5,808 bases of DNA from NCBI GenBank assembly GCA_013698135.1, contig JACCVM010000190.1, forward strand, positions 1 through 5,808, written 5' to 3'. Below the pieces are notes generated by a model. It saw only the letters and a program-made list of their open reading frames with translations, did no database searches and was not told the origin of the DNA. Origin of the DNA: Euzebyaceae bacterium (lineage in GTDB: Bacteria; Actinomycetota; Nitriliruptoria; Euzebyales; Egibacteraceae). Each line of letters begins with the position of its first letter. The stretch's first letter is position 1. Made by a program: the position numbers and the translations under genes. This document shows positions 1 to 5,653 of the stretch, piece by piece.

Positions 1-2
1 AC

Positions 3-359
3 CGCCTGCTGGAGATCGACCCCGACCTGTCGGACTTCAACTACGCCGGTGAGTCCTACGACGCCGCGGTCATCATCGCCCTGGCCGCCATCGCCGCCGA
101 CTCGGATGCCGGCGAGGCCATCGGCGAGGAGATCACCGGCGTGACCCGCGAGGGAACCAAGTGCACCGACTTCGAGGAATGCTCCGGTCTCTTGGAAGAC
201 GGCGAGGACATCGACTACGACGGCATCACCGGCCCGATCGACCTGGACGACGCCGGCGACCCGACTTCGGCGAGCTTCGCGGTCCTGGAGTTCAACGCGC
301 AGAACATGCTGGGCGACGACCCCGAATTCCGCCAGGCAGAAGCGGCGGAGCAGGGCTAG
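3..359 (+). CDS. Branched-chain amino acid-type ABC transporter substrate-binding protein, C-terminal part
   Basis: The gene runs in from the left edge; 118 residues and a TAG stop are visible. The fragment fits the C-terminal lobe of a periplasmic-binding-protein type 1 fold receptor of the LivJ/LivK class. Landmarks are an N-terminal stretch ending NYAGESYDAAVIIALAA (about residues 13-29), two cysteines six residues apart (C54 and C60) that could form a disulfide, and DIDYDGITGPIDLDDAGDP (about 69-87). This last block is the typical 'YDG-sGPI-fd-GDP' motif near the end of these proteins, followed by a final strand (SFAVLEF). The mature protein would sit outside the membrane, probably as a lipoprotein, but the N-terminus is outside the window. 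It converges on livHMGF across a shared terminator, so it is not in the same transcript as the permease genes but is the obvious receptor for them. An open frame beginning at the internal GTG at 141 is only part of this gene. Ligand specificity cannot be read from the fragment. Confidence 0.88.
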   Translation, partial: RLLEIDPDLSDFNYAGESYDAAVIIALAAIAADSDAGEAIGEEITGVTREGTKCTDFEECSGLLEDGEDIDYDGITGPIDLDDAGDPTSASFAVLEFNAQNMLGDDPEFRQAEAAEQG

Positions 360-376
360 CAGCACCGTCAGCAAAG

Positions 377-408
377 CGAAGGGGCCCGGCTTCGGCCGGG
401 CCCCTTCG
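377..408. terminator. Bidirectional intrinsic terminator hairpin between the binding-protein gene and livF
   Basis: A perfect inverted repeat has 14-bp arms (377-390 and 395-408) around a TTCG tetraloop (391-394). It lies 17 bases after the stop of the binding-protein gene and 7 bases after the minus-strand stop of livF. The stem is almost all G/C with A/T pairs near its base. Neither side has a long uninterrupted T run: the plus strand continues CGGGGTTCTCT and the minus strand continues CTTTGCT. This is usual for high-GC actinobacteria. The position between two convergent genes fits shared termination. Confidence 0.85.
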
Positions 409-415
409 GGGTTCT

Positions 416-1231
416 CTAGCCCGCCTGCGCCAAGGTCCCGAGGTACAGCTGGATGACCTTGGGATCATTGAGCAGGTCGCCTCCACCGCCGGTGTAGGCG
501 TTGCGACCCTGGTCCAGGACGTAGCCGCGGTGGCAGATCTGCAGGCAGCGTCGCGCGTTCTGTTCGACCATGACGATGGACACCCCCGCCTTGTTGATCT
601 GGCGGCAGCGGATGAACACCTCGTCCTGCAGCACTGGGGACAGGCCCGCCGACGGCTCGTCGAGCAGCAGCACCGACGGGTCCATCATCAGTGCCCGACC
701 CATGGCCAGCATCTGACGCTCACCACCGGACATGGAGCCGGCCCGCTGTTTGCGGCGGTCACCGAGGCGCGGGAAGAGCCCCGCGACGACGTCCATCCGC
801 TCACCGAACTGTTTTGGCCGCAGGTACAGCCCCATCTGCAGGTTCTCCTCGACGGTAAGCCGAGGAAAGACATTGTTGTTCTGCGGGACGTAGCCGATGC
901 CCTTGGACACCAGCGTGTGGGCCGGCAGGTCGGTGATTTCCTCGCCGCGCAGCCGCACCGCGCCCTCCCGGACAGGGATGAGGCCGAACAACGACTTGAG
1001 CAGCGTGGACTTGCCGGCGCCGTTGGGACCGATGATGCCGACCAGCTCACCCTCCGCCAGCCGCAGGTCACAGCCGTTGAGGATGTTCACCTCGGGGACG
1101 TACCCCGCGACGATGTTGTCGGCGCGCAGCAGCGCCTCGGCGTCCTGCGCGTCGTCGGTGGCGACGCCCTCGTCGGGTTGCGAGGTGCCGGCCTCTGGCT
1201 CGGGCGGTGTCGGCTCACTTCTGACGCTCAT
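416..1231 (-). CDS. livF: Branched-chain amino acid ABC transporter ATP-binding protein LivF
   Basis: This 271-residue ATPase energises uptake of branched-chain amino acids at the cytoplasmic face, paired with LivG. All nucleotide-binding motifs are present: Walker A GPNGAGKST (68-76), Q-loop Q117 in GYVPQ, signature SGGERQ (168-173) and Walker B VLLLDEP (187-193). Position 224 in VEQN carries Gln where most ABC ATPases have the H-loop His; this substitution is normal for LivF and supports the LivF rather than LivG call. Residues 1-34 are an acidic, proline-rich extension before the ABC core, and the protein is longer than a typical LivF of about 235-240 residues. The ATG overlaps the livG stop by four bases (ATGA), giving translational coupling, with a GGGAG about 11 bases upstream. 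It is the last gene of the operon and is followed by the 377-408 hairpin. Confidence 0.95.
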   Translation of the reverse strand: MSVRSEPTPPEPEAGTSQPDEGVATDDAQDAEALLRADNIVAGYVPEVNILNGCDLRLAEGELVGIIGPNGAGKSTLLKSLFGLIPVREGAVRLRGEEITDLPAHTLVSKGIGYVPQNNNVFPRLTVEENLQMGLYLRPKQFGERMDVVAGLFPRLGDRRKQRAGSMSGGERQMLAMGRALMMDPSVLLLDEPSAGLSPVLQDEVFIRCRQINKAGVSIVMVEQNARRCLQICHRGYVLDQGRNAYTGGGGDLLNDPKVIQLYLGTLAQAG

Positions 1232-2139
1232 GGCTGTAGCTGCTCCCGCTCGGCCGTCTCCGCATCAAGCGCAGCCTCGGCTTCCGCCAGCTGCCGCTGC
1301 TCCTCTTCGGGGGTGGTTGGTGCGTCGTGGCTGGCGCCAAGGTAGGCGTCGATGACCTTTCGGTCTTGTCCGATGTGGTCGGGGGTCCCCTCCGAAATGA
1401 TTTTGCCCTCGGCCATGACCACCACCCAGTCGCTGATGTCGCGCACGACGTCCATGTCGTGTTCCACGAACAGCACCGACATGCCCTGCGTGCGCAGGTC
1501 CTTGACGTGACCGAGCAGGGACTGGGTCAGCGCGGGATTCACGCCGGCCATGGGCTCGTCGAGCATGACGATGTCGGGCTGCACCATCAACGCGCGGGCC
1601 ATCTCCAGCAGCTTGCGCTGACCGCCGGACAGCGTGCCCGCAAAGTCGTCGCGCTTGTTGTCGAGCTTGAAACGGGCGAGCAGGTCAGCGGCGCGGTCCT
1701 CGATGCCACGCTCCTGCTTGCGCCACAGTGGCGGCAACAGCGCCCTGGCGAACGACTCGCCCTTCTGCTTCGTGGCGCCCAGCTTCATGTTCTCCATGAC
1801 CGTGAGGCGCGACAGCGCCTTGGTCAGCTGGAACGTGCGGACCATGCCGATGCGAGCAACCTTGTGCGCGGCCATGCCCGCCATCCTGCGGCCGTCAAAG
1901 GTCCAGGTGCCGGCGTCGGGACGGTCGAAGCCGGTGAGGAGGTTGAAGAAGGTGGTCTTACCGGCACCGTTGGGACCGATCAGTGCGGTGATGGCGCCGC
2001 GCTGGAATTCGACGTGCTCGACATCGACGGCCTTGAGCCCGCCGAAGCGGCGCGTGACCCCGTCGACGACGAGGATGGGGTCCGGCTTGGCCACGCCCGG
2101 CTCGGGCGTGACTCCGTCGACCCAGGTGTCAGTGGGCAT
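1228..2139 (-). CDS. livG: Branched-chain amino acid ABC transporter ATP-binding protein LivG
   Basis: A 303-residue ABC ATPase, partner of LivF. Motifs in order are Walker A GPNGAGKTT (55-63), Q-loop Q104 in RTFQ, signature LSGGQRK (170-176), Walker B VMLDEP (191-196) and H-switch H227 in VEHDMD. The 'RTFQ' Q-loop and the long insertion between it and the signature motif (about 120-165) are typical of LivG. The GTPDHIGQDRKVIDAYLG segment (251-268) is the conserved LivG C-terminus. After it comes an extra tail of about 35 residues rich in Glu, Ala and Gln, probably a helix. The start ATG lies within the end of livM (11-nt overlap) and has GGGAG about 10 bases upstream. The stop overlaps the livF start. 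Confidence is high for the family; the exact transported amino acid is inferred from family only. Confidence 0.95.
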   Translation of the reverse strand: MPTDTWVDGVTPEPGVAKPDPILVVDGVTRRFGGLKAVDVEHVEFQRGAITALIGPNGAGKTTFFNLLTGFDRPDAGTWTFDGRRMAGMAAHKVARIGMVRTFQLTKALSRLTVMENMKLGATKQKGESFARALLPPLWRKQERGIEDRAADLLARFKLDNKRDDFAGTLSGGQRKLLEMARALMVQPDIVMLDEPMAGVNPALTQSLLGHVKDLRTQGMSVLFVEHDMDVVRDISDWVVVMAEGKIISEGTPDHIGQDRKVIDAYLGASHDAPTTPEEEQRQLAEAEAALDAETAEREQLQP

Positions 2140-3121
2140 CGAGCGCTATCTCCCTGCGGTCGCCGAGGATGCCTTGCGGCCGGAAGATCATCAGCAACAT
2201 GAGGCCAAGTCCCAGCAGGACGAAGCGCGACTGGCCTACCTGCGTACCATCCATGATCGCCGTCGGGATGTAGCCCGCCCCCACCGCTTGGCGCAGCGCC
2301 GTGTCGGTGAACGACAGCAGACCCCAAAAGATCATGGAGCCCAGCACCGGGCCGAGCACGCGAGCGGTGCCGCCGAGGATGATGATGGCGTAGCAGTAGA
2401 ACGTTACCGGGGTCGAGTAGGTGTCGGGCTGTACCGACTGCTGGCTGATGGCGTACATGAAGCCGCCGATGGTGCCGAACAGGCCGCCGAGCACCAAGCT
2501 TTGCATCTTGTAGCTGTAGACGTTCTTGCCGAGGCTGCGCGCGGCGTCCTCGTCCTCGCGGATGGACCTCAGGACCCGACCCCAAGGGCTATGCATCAAC
2601 ACGTAGACCATCAGCGAGATGATCGCCACCAGCCCCCACGCGACAGCGATGACCCATAACGCTCGGGCGCTGAACTGCACGACGCCGAAACCGTAGGAAC
2701 CACCGGGAATCGGGTTGACCGCGTAGAACTCGTCGGCGAAGCCACTGAGCCCGAAGGAGCCGCCGGTGACCCCGCGCATCGACACCGAGCGAGCCACGAA
2801 GCGCACGATCTCCGAGGCGGCGATCGTCACGATCGCCAGGTAGTCGGCGCGAAGGCGCAGGGTGGGCAGGCCAAGCAGCAGCGCGAGGGTGACCGACAAC
2901 GCTAACCCTATTGGAATGCCCCACCACAGCGACAACCCGAGGGTCGCAACCGTCACCGACAACCCGTATGCCCCCAGCGCCATGAACGCCACCTGCCCGA
3001 AGTTGAGCAGGCCCGTATAGCCGAAGTGCAGATTGAGCCCGATCGCGGCCAGTGCGAACACCGCAGCGTCCGACCCGATCGCCGACGACAGACTGCGACC
3101 GAGGATGAATTCCCAGTTCAC
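2129..3121 (-). CDS. livM: Branched-chain amino acid ABC transporter permease LivM
   Basis: A 330-residue polytopic membrane protein forming half of the transport channel with LivH. Hydrophobic segments fall roughly at 18-36, 42-62, 66-85, 93-111, 154-176, 207-226, 241-263 and 298-313. Family landmarks are LNLHFGYTGLLNFGQVAFMALGAY (29-52), the ATPase-coupling loop SPWGRVLRSIREDEDAARSLG (178-198), and the closing FRPQGILG (313-320), which recurs in LivH. Length is in the usual LivM range. The start is GTG (3119-3121), with AGTAGG about five bases upstream, and lies 25 bases after the livH stop. The end overlaps livG by 11 bases, so the two are probably coupled. Several shorter open frames inside this span on either strand are shadows. 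Confidence 0.94.
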   Translation of the reverse strand: MNWEFILGRSLSSAIGSDAAVFALAAIGLNLHFGYTGLLNFGQVAFMALGAYGLSVTVATLGLSLWWGIPIGLALSVTLALLLGLPTLRLRADYLAIVTIAASEIVRFVARSVSMRGVTGGSFGLSGFADEFYAVNPIPGGSYGFGVVQFSARALWVIAVAWGLVAIISLMVYVLMHSPWGRVLRSIREDEDAARSLGKNVYSYKMQSLVLGGLFGTIGGFMYAISQQSVQPDTYSTPVTFYCYAIIILGGTARVLGPVLGSMIFWGLLSFTDTALRQAVGAGYIPTAIMDGTQVGQSRFVLLGLGLMLLMIFRPQGILGDRREIALDAH

Positions 3122-3146
3122 CAGTGCCTACTTTCTGCGCGAGGGC

Positions 3147-4433
3147 TCAGCCCACGCGCTCCGCCTGCCCGAGGATGCCCTGTGGCCGCACCAGCAGGAT
3201 GAAGATCAGCACCAGGAGAGCCCCGACGTTCTTCAGCTCCGGGGAGATGACCAACGTCGACATCTGGATGAACAGCCCCACCACGATGCTGCCCAGCAGC
3301 GCGCCGTAGGCCGTTCCCAAGCCTCCGAGGGTGACGCCCGCGAACATCAGCAGCAATAGCTGGAAGCCCATCTGCCAGCTGACCTGTTCACCCAGGCCCA
3401 GCATCACTCCACCGAGCGTGGCCAACGCCGCGCCGAAGGCCCAGACGAACAGGATGACGCGCTCGACGTTGATACCCGACGACTCGGCGAGGTCACGGTT
3501 GTCGGCGACGGCGCGCATCGCCTTGCCGATCTTGGTGCGTTGCAGGATCAGTCCCACGCCGACGAGAACCAACAGCGACAGCACGATGGCGATGATGTCC
3601 TTAGGCGCGATACCGATCGGGCCGATCTCGATCGCGCGCTGCACGGCGTACTGGCCGTAGGGGCGGGTGCGCCCGCCGAAGAAGTACAGGAACGAGTAGC
3701 GCAGCAGGATTGACAGCCCGATCGAGATCACCAGCATCGCGATCAAGCCCGTGCCGCGCCGACGCAACGGCGCCCACAACCCCCGGTCGAGCAAGCCGCC
3801 CGCTAAGGCGCCGACGCCCATGGCGAGGATCGCCGCGAGGAAGAAGTGCACGCCGAAAGTGACGTTGATGATCCAGGCGGCGATCGCTCCGAACGTCACC
3901 AGCTCGCCGTGCGCGAAGTTGACCAGCCCGGTGGTCCCGAAGATGAGTGACAGGCCGACCGCCGTCATGGCGATGATGAGTCCGAACTTGATGCCCTCGA
4001 CCGCCAGCTGCAGCGCGCGGCTCATGAACGCGGCGAACCGGCCGCCCACCGACTCGGCCTCGCCAAGGGGGTACAGCAGGGGTCGTGACTGACCGGGACG
4101 GATCGTGAACTCCAGCGTCGCGCGGTCGGGGTCGGTCAGCTGCACGTCCTCCGGCAACGTCTCGGCGACGAGTGTTGCGCTGTAGTCGCCGGGACCGGGC
4201 AACTCCAGGGCGTAGCTGCCGTCCTCGGCGGTCGTTACGGTACCCACGTCCTCGCCGTCGCCGGTGGTGACCGCAATGTCCACGCCGGGCACGGGGACAG
4301 GATCTCCCTCCTCTGGGCGTTGCACGATTGTGCCGCGAATGGCCTCCCCGCCCTCTTGCTGCTGAGCCTGCGCGGCGGTCGCAGGCAGCAACAGAACGCA
4401 GCCCATCGCGGCCAGCACCAGGATCCGGATCAT
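3147..4433 (-). CDS. livH: Branched-chain amino acid ABC transporter permease LivH with N-terminal extracytoplasmic domain
   Basis: Numbering is from the ATG at 4433 (428 residues). Residues 1-23 look like a signal peptide, MIRILVLAAMGCVLLL followed by PATAAQA and a possible cleavage after A23. Residues about 31-115 form a predicted beta-rich domain (RGTIVQ, PGVDIAVTT, DGSYALELPGPGDYSATL) resembling carboxypeptidase regulatory-like or other Ig-like folds. From about 137 the standard LivH permease follows: GLIIAMTAVGLSLIFGTTGL (151-170), VNFAHGELVTFGA (171-183), the ATPase-coupling loop KIGKAMRAVADNRDLAESSG (301-320) and VRPQGILG (415-422). LivH is usually about 290-310 residues, so roughly 120 are extra. 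Start choice is open: ATG 4433 has GAGGGG 11 bases upstream; GTG 4439 has the same site 5 bases upstream; GTG 4460 has no good site. The first gene of the permease/ATPase block, it lies 153 bases after pdtaR. Confidence 0.92.
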   Translation of the reverse strand: MIRILVLAAMGCVLLLPATAAQAQQQEGGEAIRGTIVQRPEEGDPVPVPGVDIAVTTGDGEDVGTVTTAEDGSYALELPGPGDYSATLVAETLPEDVQLTDPDRATLEFTIRPGQSRPLLYPLGEAESVGGRFAAFMSRALQLAVEGIKFGLIIAMTAVGLSLIFGTTGLVNFAHGELVTFGAIAAWIINVTFGVHFFLAAILAMGVGALAGGLLDRGLWAPLRRRGTGLIAMLVISIGLSILLRYSFLYFFGGRTRPYGQYAVQRAIEIGPIGIAPKDIIAIVLSLLVLVGVGLILQRTKIGKAMRAVADNRDLAESSGINVERVILFVWAFGAALATLGGVMLGLGEQVSWQMGFQLLLLMFAGVTLGGLGTAYGALLGSIVVGLFIQMSTLVISPELKNVGALLVLIFILLVRPQGILGQAERVG

Positions 4434-4468
4434 GCGCACTCGGTCCCCTCGTTTCCTCACGCCGACCG

Positions 4469-4491
4469 CGCCACCCGGGGAGCGGGCAGCG
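4469..4491 (-). promoter_or_regulatory. Stem-loop 2 in the livH leader
   Basis: On the minus-strand RNA, CGCUGCCCG pairs with CGGGUGGCG: nine consecutive pairs including two adjacent G-U wobbles, around a CUCCC loop. It lies four bases downstream (in the RNA) of stem-loop 1 and ends 29 bases before the earliest plausible livH start with a ribosome site (4439). No U run follows, so it is not a standard terminator. Its role is unknown; it may be part of a tandem-hairpin regulatory leader. Confidence 0.4.
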
Positions 4492-4495
4492 TCAT

Positions 4496-4517
4496 GGTAA
4501 CCGAGCGTCCGGTCACC
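4496..4517 (-). promoter_or_regulatory. Stem-loop 1 (hexaloop) or palindromic operator in the livH leader
   Basis: On the plus strand GGTAACCG and CGGTCACC form an inverted repeat with one mismatch and a six-base spacer. Read as minus-strand RNA, the mismatch becomes a G-U wobble, so all eight pairs form around the hexaloop GACGCU. ANTAR proteins recognise paired hairpins with six-base loops bearing A at position 1 and G at position 4; this loop has G at position 4 but G rather than A at position 1. It could equally be a DNA operator for a dimeric repressor. Confidence 0.45.
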
Positions 4518-4520
4518 GTG

Positions 4521-4540
4521 CGCTCCGTTCTGAAAGAGCG
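4521..4540 (-). promoter_or_regulatory. Weak stem-loop upstream of stem-loop 1
   Basis: CGCTC and GAGCG arms (five perfect pairs) enclose a ten-base loop on the minus-strand transcript, three bases before stem-loop 1. It is short and could be a chance pairing in G+C-rich DNA. It is listed because it completes a run of three hairpins between pdtaR and livH. No convincing promoter hexamers were found in 4541-4586, so the leader is probably also reached by read-through from pdtaR. Confidence 0.2.
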
Positions 4541-4586
4541 AAACCGGGGAACGCGCATGTCCTCAAGCAGCGAAGCGGTCGGACGC

Positions 4587-5240
4587 CTACTTGCCATGGT
4601 CATAGCGCTCGACCACCTGCTCGGCCACCGCCTTCATCGGCAACCGCCGTTCCATTGCCGTCTTCTGCAGCCACCGGAACGCCGCCGGCTCGGTCATCTG
4701 CTCGTTGGACTGCAGCAACCCTTTGGCCCGCTCCACGAGCTTGCGCGCCTCCAACCGGTCGCTGAGGTCGCCCACCTGGTCGGTGAGGCCCTGCAGGTCT
4801 TTGAAGCGACCGGCGGCGATCTGAATCGCCGGCAGTAGGTCGTGTTTCTGGAACGGTTTCACCAGATAGGCCATCACCCCTGCCCGTCGAGCCTTGTCGA
4901 TCAGGTCGCGCTGGCTGAAAGCGGTCAGGATCAGCACCGCCGACAACCGCTCCTTGGTGATCTGCTCGGCGGCCTGGATGCCGTCCATCACCGGCATCTT
5001 CAGGTCGAGGATGCACAGGTCTGGACGCTGCTCCCGTGCCAGGCGCACTGCCGTTGCCCCGTCGGCCACCTCGGCCACGACGTCGAACCCCTCCTCGACG
5101 AGCATCTCGCACAGGTCGAGCCGGATGAGCGCCTCGTCCTCGGCGATGAGCACCCGGATGGGCTCGCCGCCGCGACGCCGGACGTCTTCGTCATCCGCCC
5201 GGTCCTCGCCGGCCTCGCGCGTCGATTCCACCGACGTCAT
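4587..5240 (-). CDS. pdtaR: ANTAR-domain response regulator (PdtaR-like transcription antiterminator)
   Basis: A 217-residue two-domain regulator. Residues 1-27 are a charged leader. The receiver domain spans about 28-145: acidic pair E34-D35, phosphoacceptor D79 in CILDLKMP, T106 in LILTAFSQRD and K128 in YLVKPF. The C-terminal ANTAR domain, about 150-212, is a three-helix RNA-binding fold; the RKLVERAKGLLQ block (166-177) and EPAAFRWLQKTAMERR (184-199) are its signature. From memory it matches mycobacterial PdtaR (Rv1626) very closely through TAFSQRDL, AYLVKPF and ARKLVERAKGLLQ. PdtaR is phosphorylated by the kinase PdtaS and binds RNA hairpins to control transcription or translation. No histidine kinase is in the window. 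The ATG overlaps the stop of the upstream coiled-coil gene (ATGA), and only a weak AAGG precedes it, so translation is probably coupled. A 153-nt leader separates it from livH, a plausible but unproven target. Confidence 0.92.
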   Translation of the reverse strand: MTSVESTREAGEDRADDEDVRRRGGEPIRVLIAEDEALIRLDLCEMLVEEGFDVVAEVADGATAVRLAREQRPDLCILDLKMPVMDGIQAAEQITKERLSAVLILTAFSQRDLIDKARRAGVMAYLVKPFQKHDLLPAIQIAAGRFKDLQGLTDQVGDLSDRLEARKLVERAKGLLQSNEQMTEPAAFRWLQKTAMERRLPMKAVAEQVVERYDHGK

Positions 5241-5539
5241 GGCGAGGCCTTGGCGTCGAACAGCCGCTCGAGCAGCTGGTCCTGCTCGGCCGCGACGGCC
5301 GCGATCTGCTCGCGCGCTTCGTCGCCTTGGCGGCGCAGCCGACGCAGATCCTCGGCGGCCTCGTGGAGCTGGCGGTCGGCCAGCGGCGTGCCGGCCACGA
5401 CGGCGCGGGTCTCCGCCTCCTGAACGACATCGTCTTGGTAGGCCACCTGCTCGTCGAGGATTCGCAGCCCCTCGCGTAGCCGCGCCAGCTCCGTGCGGGT
5501 GTCGCTCAACCGCTTCTCGACGTTGCCGTGCGGTCTCAG
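5237..5539 (-). CDS. Small coiled-coil protein of unknown function, translationally coupled to pdtaR
   Basis: I do not recognise a named family. With the start at CTG 5537-5539 the product has 100 residues, almost entirely charged helix: a first helix from about 8 to 46, a turn at VVAGTPLAD (about 47-55) and a second helix to about 95. This suggests an antiparallel coiled-coil hairpin, soluble and cytoplasmic. The start is uncertain. The frame stays open to an ATG at 5698, but the codons from 5698 to about 5540 have many A/T third positions, encode Gly/Pro/Arg-rich sequence and overlap the divergent exporter gene, so that part is probably not coding. The CTG at 5539 has GGAGG seven bases upstream; a TTG at 5507-5509 is the nearest conventional start but has a poorer site. 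The stop overlaps the pdtaR ATG by four bases, implying a joint role or at least fixed stoichiometry. Confidence 0.62.
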   Translation of the reverse strand: MRPHGNVEKRLSDTRTELARLREGLRILDEQVAYQDDVVQEAETRAVVAGTPLADRQLHEAAEDLRRLRRQGDEAREQIAAVAAEQDQLLERLFDAKASP

Positions 5540-5546
5540 ATCCTCA

Positions 5547-5551
5547 CCTCC
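5547..5551 (-). promoter_or_regulatory. Strong ribosome binding site GGAGG for the coiled-coil gene
   Basis: GGAGG followed by TGAGGAT leads directly to CTG at 5539, a seven-base spacing that is ideal for initiation. No ATG, GTG or TTG in the coding frame lies at proper distance. A GTG that overlaps the site meets TGA after three codons. This site is the main reason for proposing CTG as the start. Confidence 0.45.
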
Positions 5552-5589
5552 GCCGGAGCCTGCTCGCCACGGGCCGGGTACGCCATCGC

Positions 5590-5617
5590 CTCCGGCCCCT
5601 CCAAGGGGCGACCGGAG
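5590..5617 (-). promoter_or_regulatory. Bulged hairpin at the 5' end of the predicted coiled-coil/pdtaR transcript
   Basis: Outer arms CTCCGG/CCGGAG (5590-5595 with 5612-5617) and inner arms CCCC/GGGG (5596-5599 with 5605-5608) enclose a five-base loop, with a three-base bulge at 5609-5611. It begins about where transcription would start from the predicted promoter at 5625-5653, so it would cap the mRNA 5' end. A second copy of one arm lies beside the ribosome site (5553-5558), allowing an alternative pairing. Confidence 0.35.
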
Positions 5618-5624
5618 ACGCGGG

Positions 5625-5653
5625 AGTCTATGCCAGCCCGGCCGGGTCGGTAA
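5625..5653 (-). promoter_or_regulatory. Putative sigma-70-type promoter for the coiled-coil/pdtaR transcript
   Basis: On the minus strand TTACCG (5653-5648) and TAGACT (5630-5625) are separated by exactly 17 bases. The -10 matches TATAAT at four of six positions and fits the TAnnnT pattern common in actinobacteria; the -35 matches TTGACA at only three of six. Predicted transcription start is near 5618, giving a leader of about 80 nt. The spacer holds the self-complementary CCCGGCCGGG (5637-5646). Confidence 0.35.

Noticed and set aside
141..359. Separate small gene starting at GTG 141
   Set aside because: The frame is open to the left edge and the upstream residues continue the same substrate-binding protein, so this is an internal codon.
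895..903. Loss of the H-loop histidine in LivF (Gln at residue 224) as a catalytic defect
   Set aside because: VEQN at this position is the normal LivF family pattern, so it is not a broken ATPase.
161..1345. Long open frame on the plus strand antisense to livF
   Set aside because: Its product is Arg/Gly/His/Gln-rich low-complexity sequence and it overlaps both the true binding-protein gene in another frame and all of livF with its intact ATPase motifs. It is a high-GC shadow.
1327..2659. Two overlapping plus-strand open frames antisense to livG and livM
   Set aside because: Their translations have no recognisable domain and the opposite strand encodes clear LivG and LivM proteins; G/C third-position bias produces such antisense frames.
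4469..4491. Intrinsic terminator after pdtaR
   Set aside because: The stem is followed by GCGGUCGGCG with no U run and lies close to the livH start, so a regulatory or incidental hairpin is more likely than a terminator.
4842..5423. Plus-strand open frame antisense to pdtaR and the coiled-coil gene
   Set aside because: The minus strand encodes a complete receiver-ANTAR protein with all catalytic residues; the antisense product resembles nothing known and is Ser/Arg-rich at its end.
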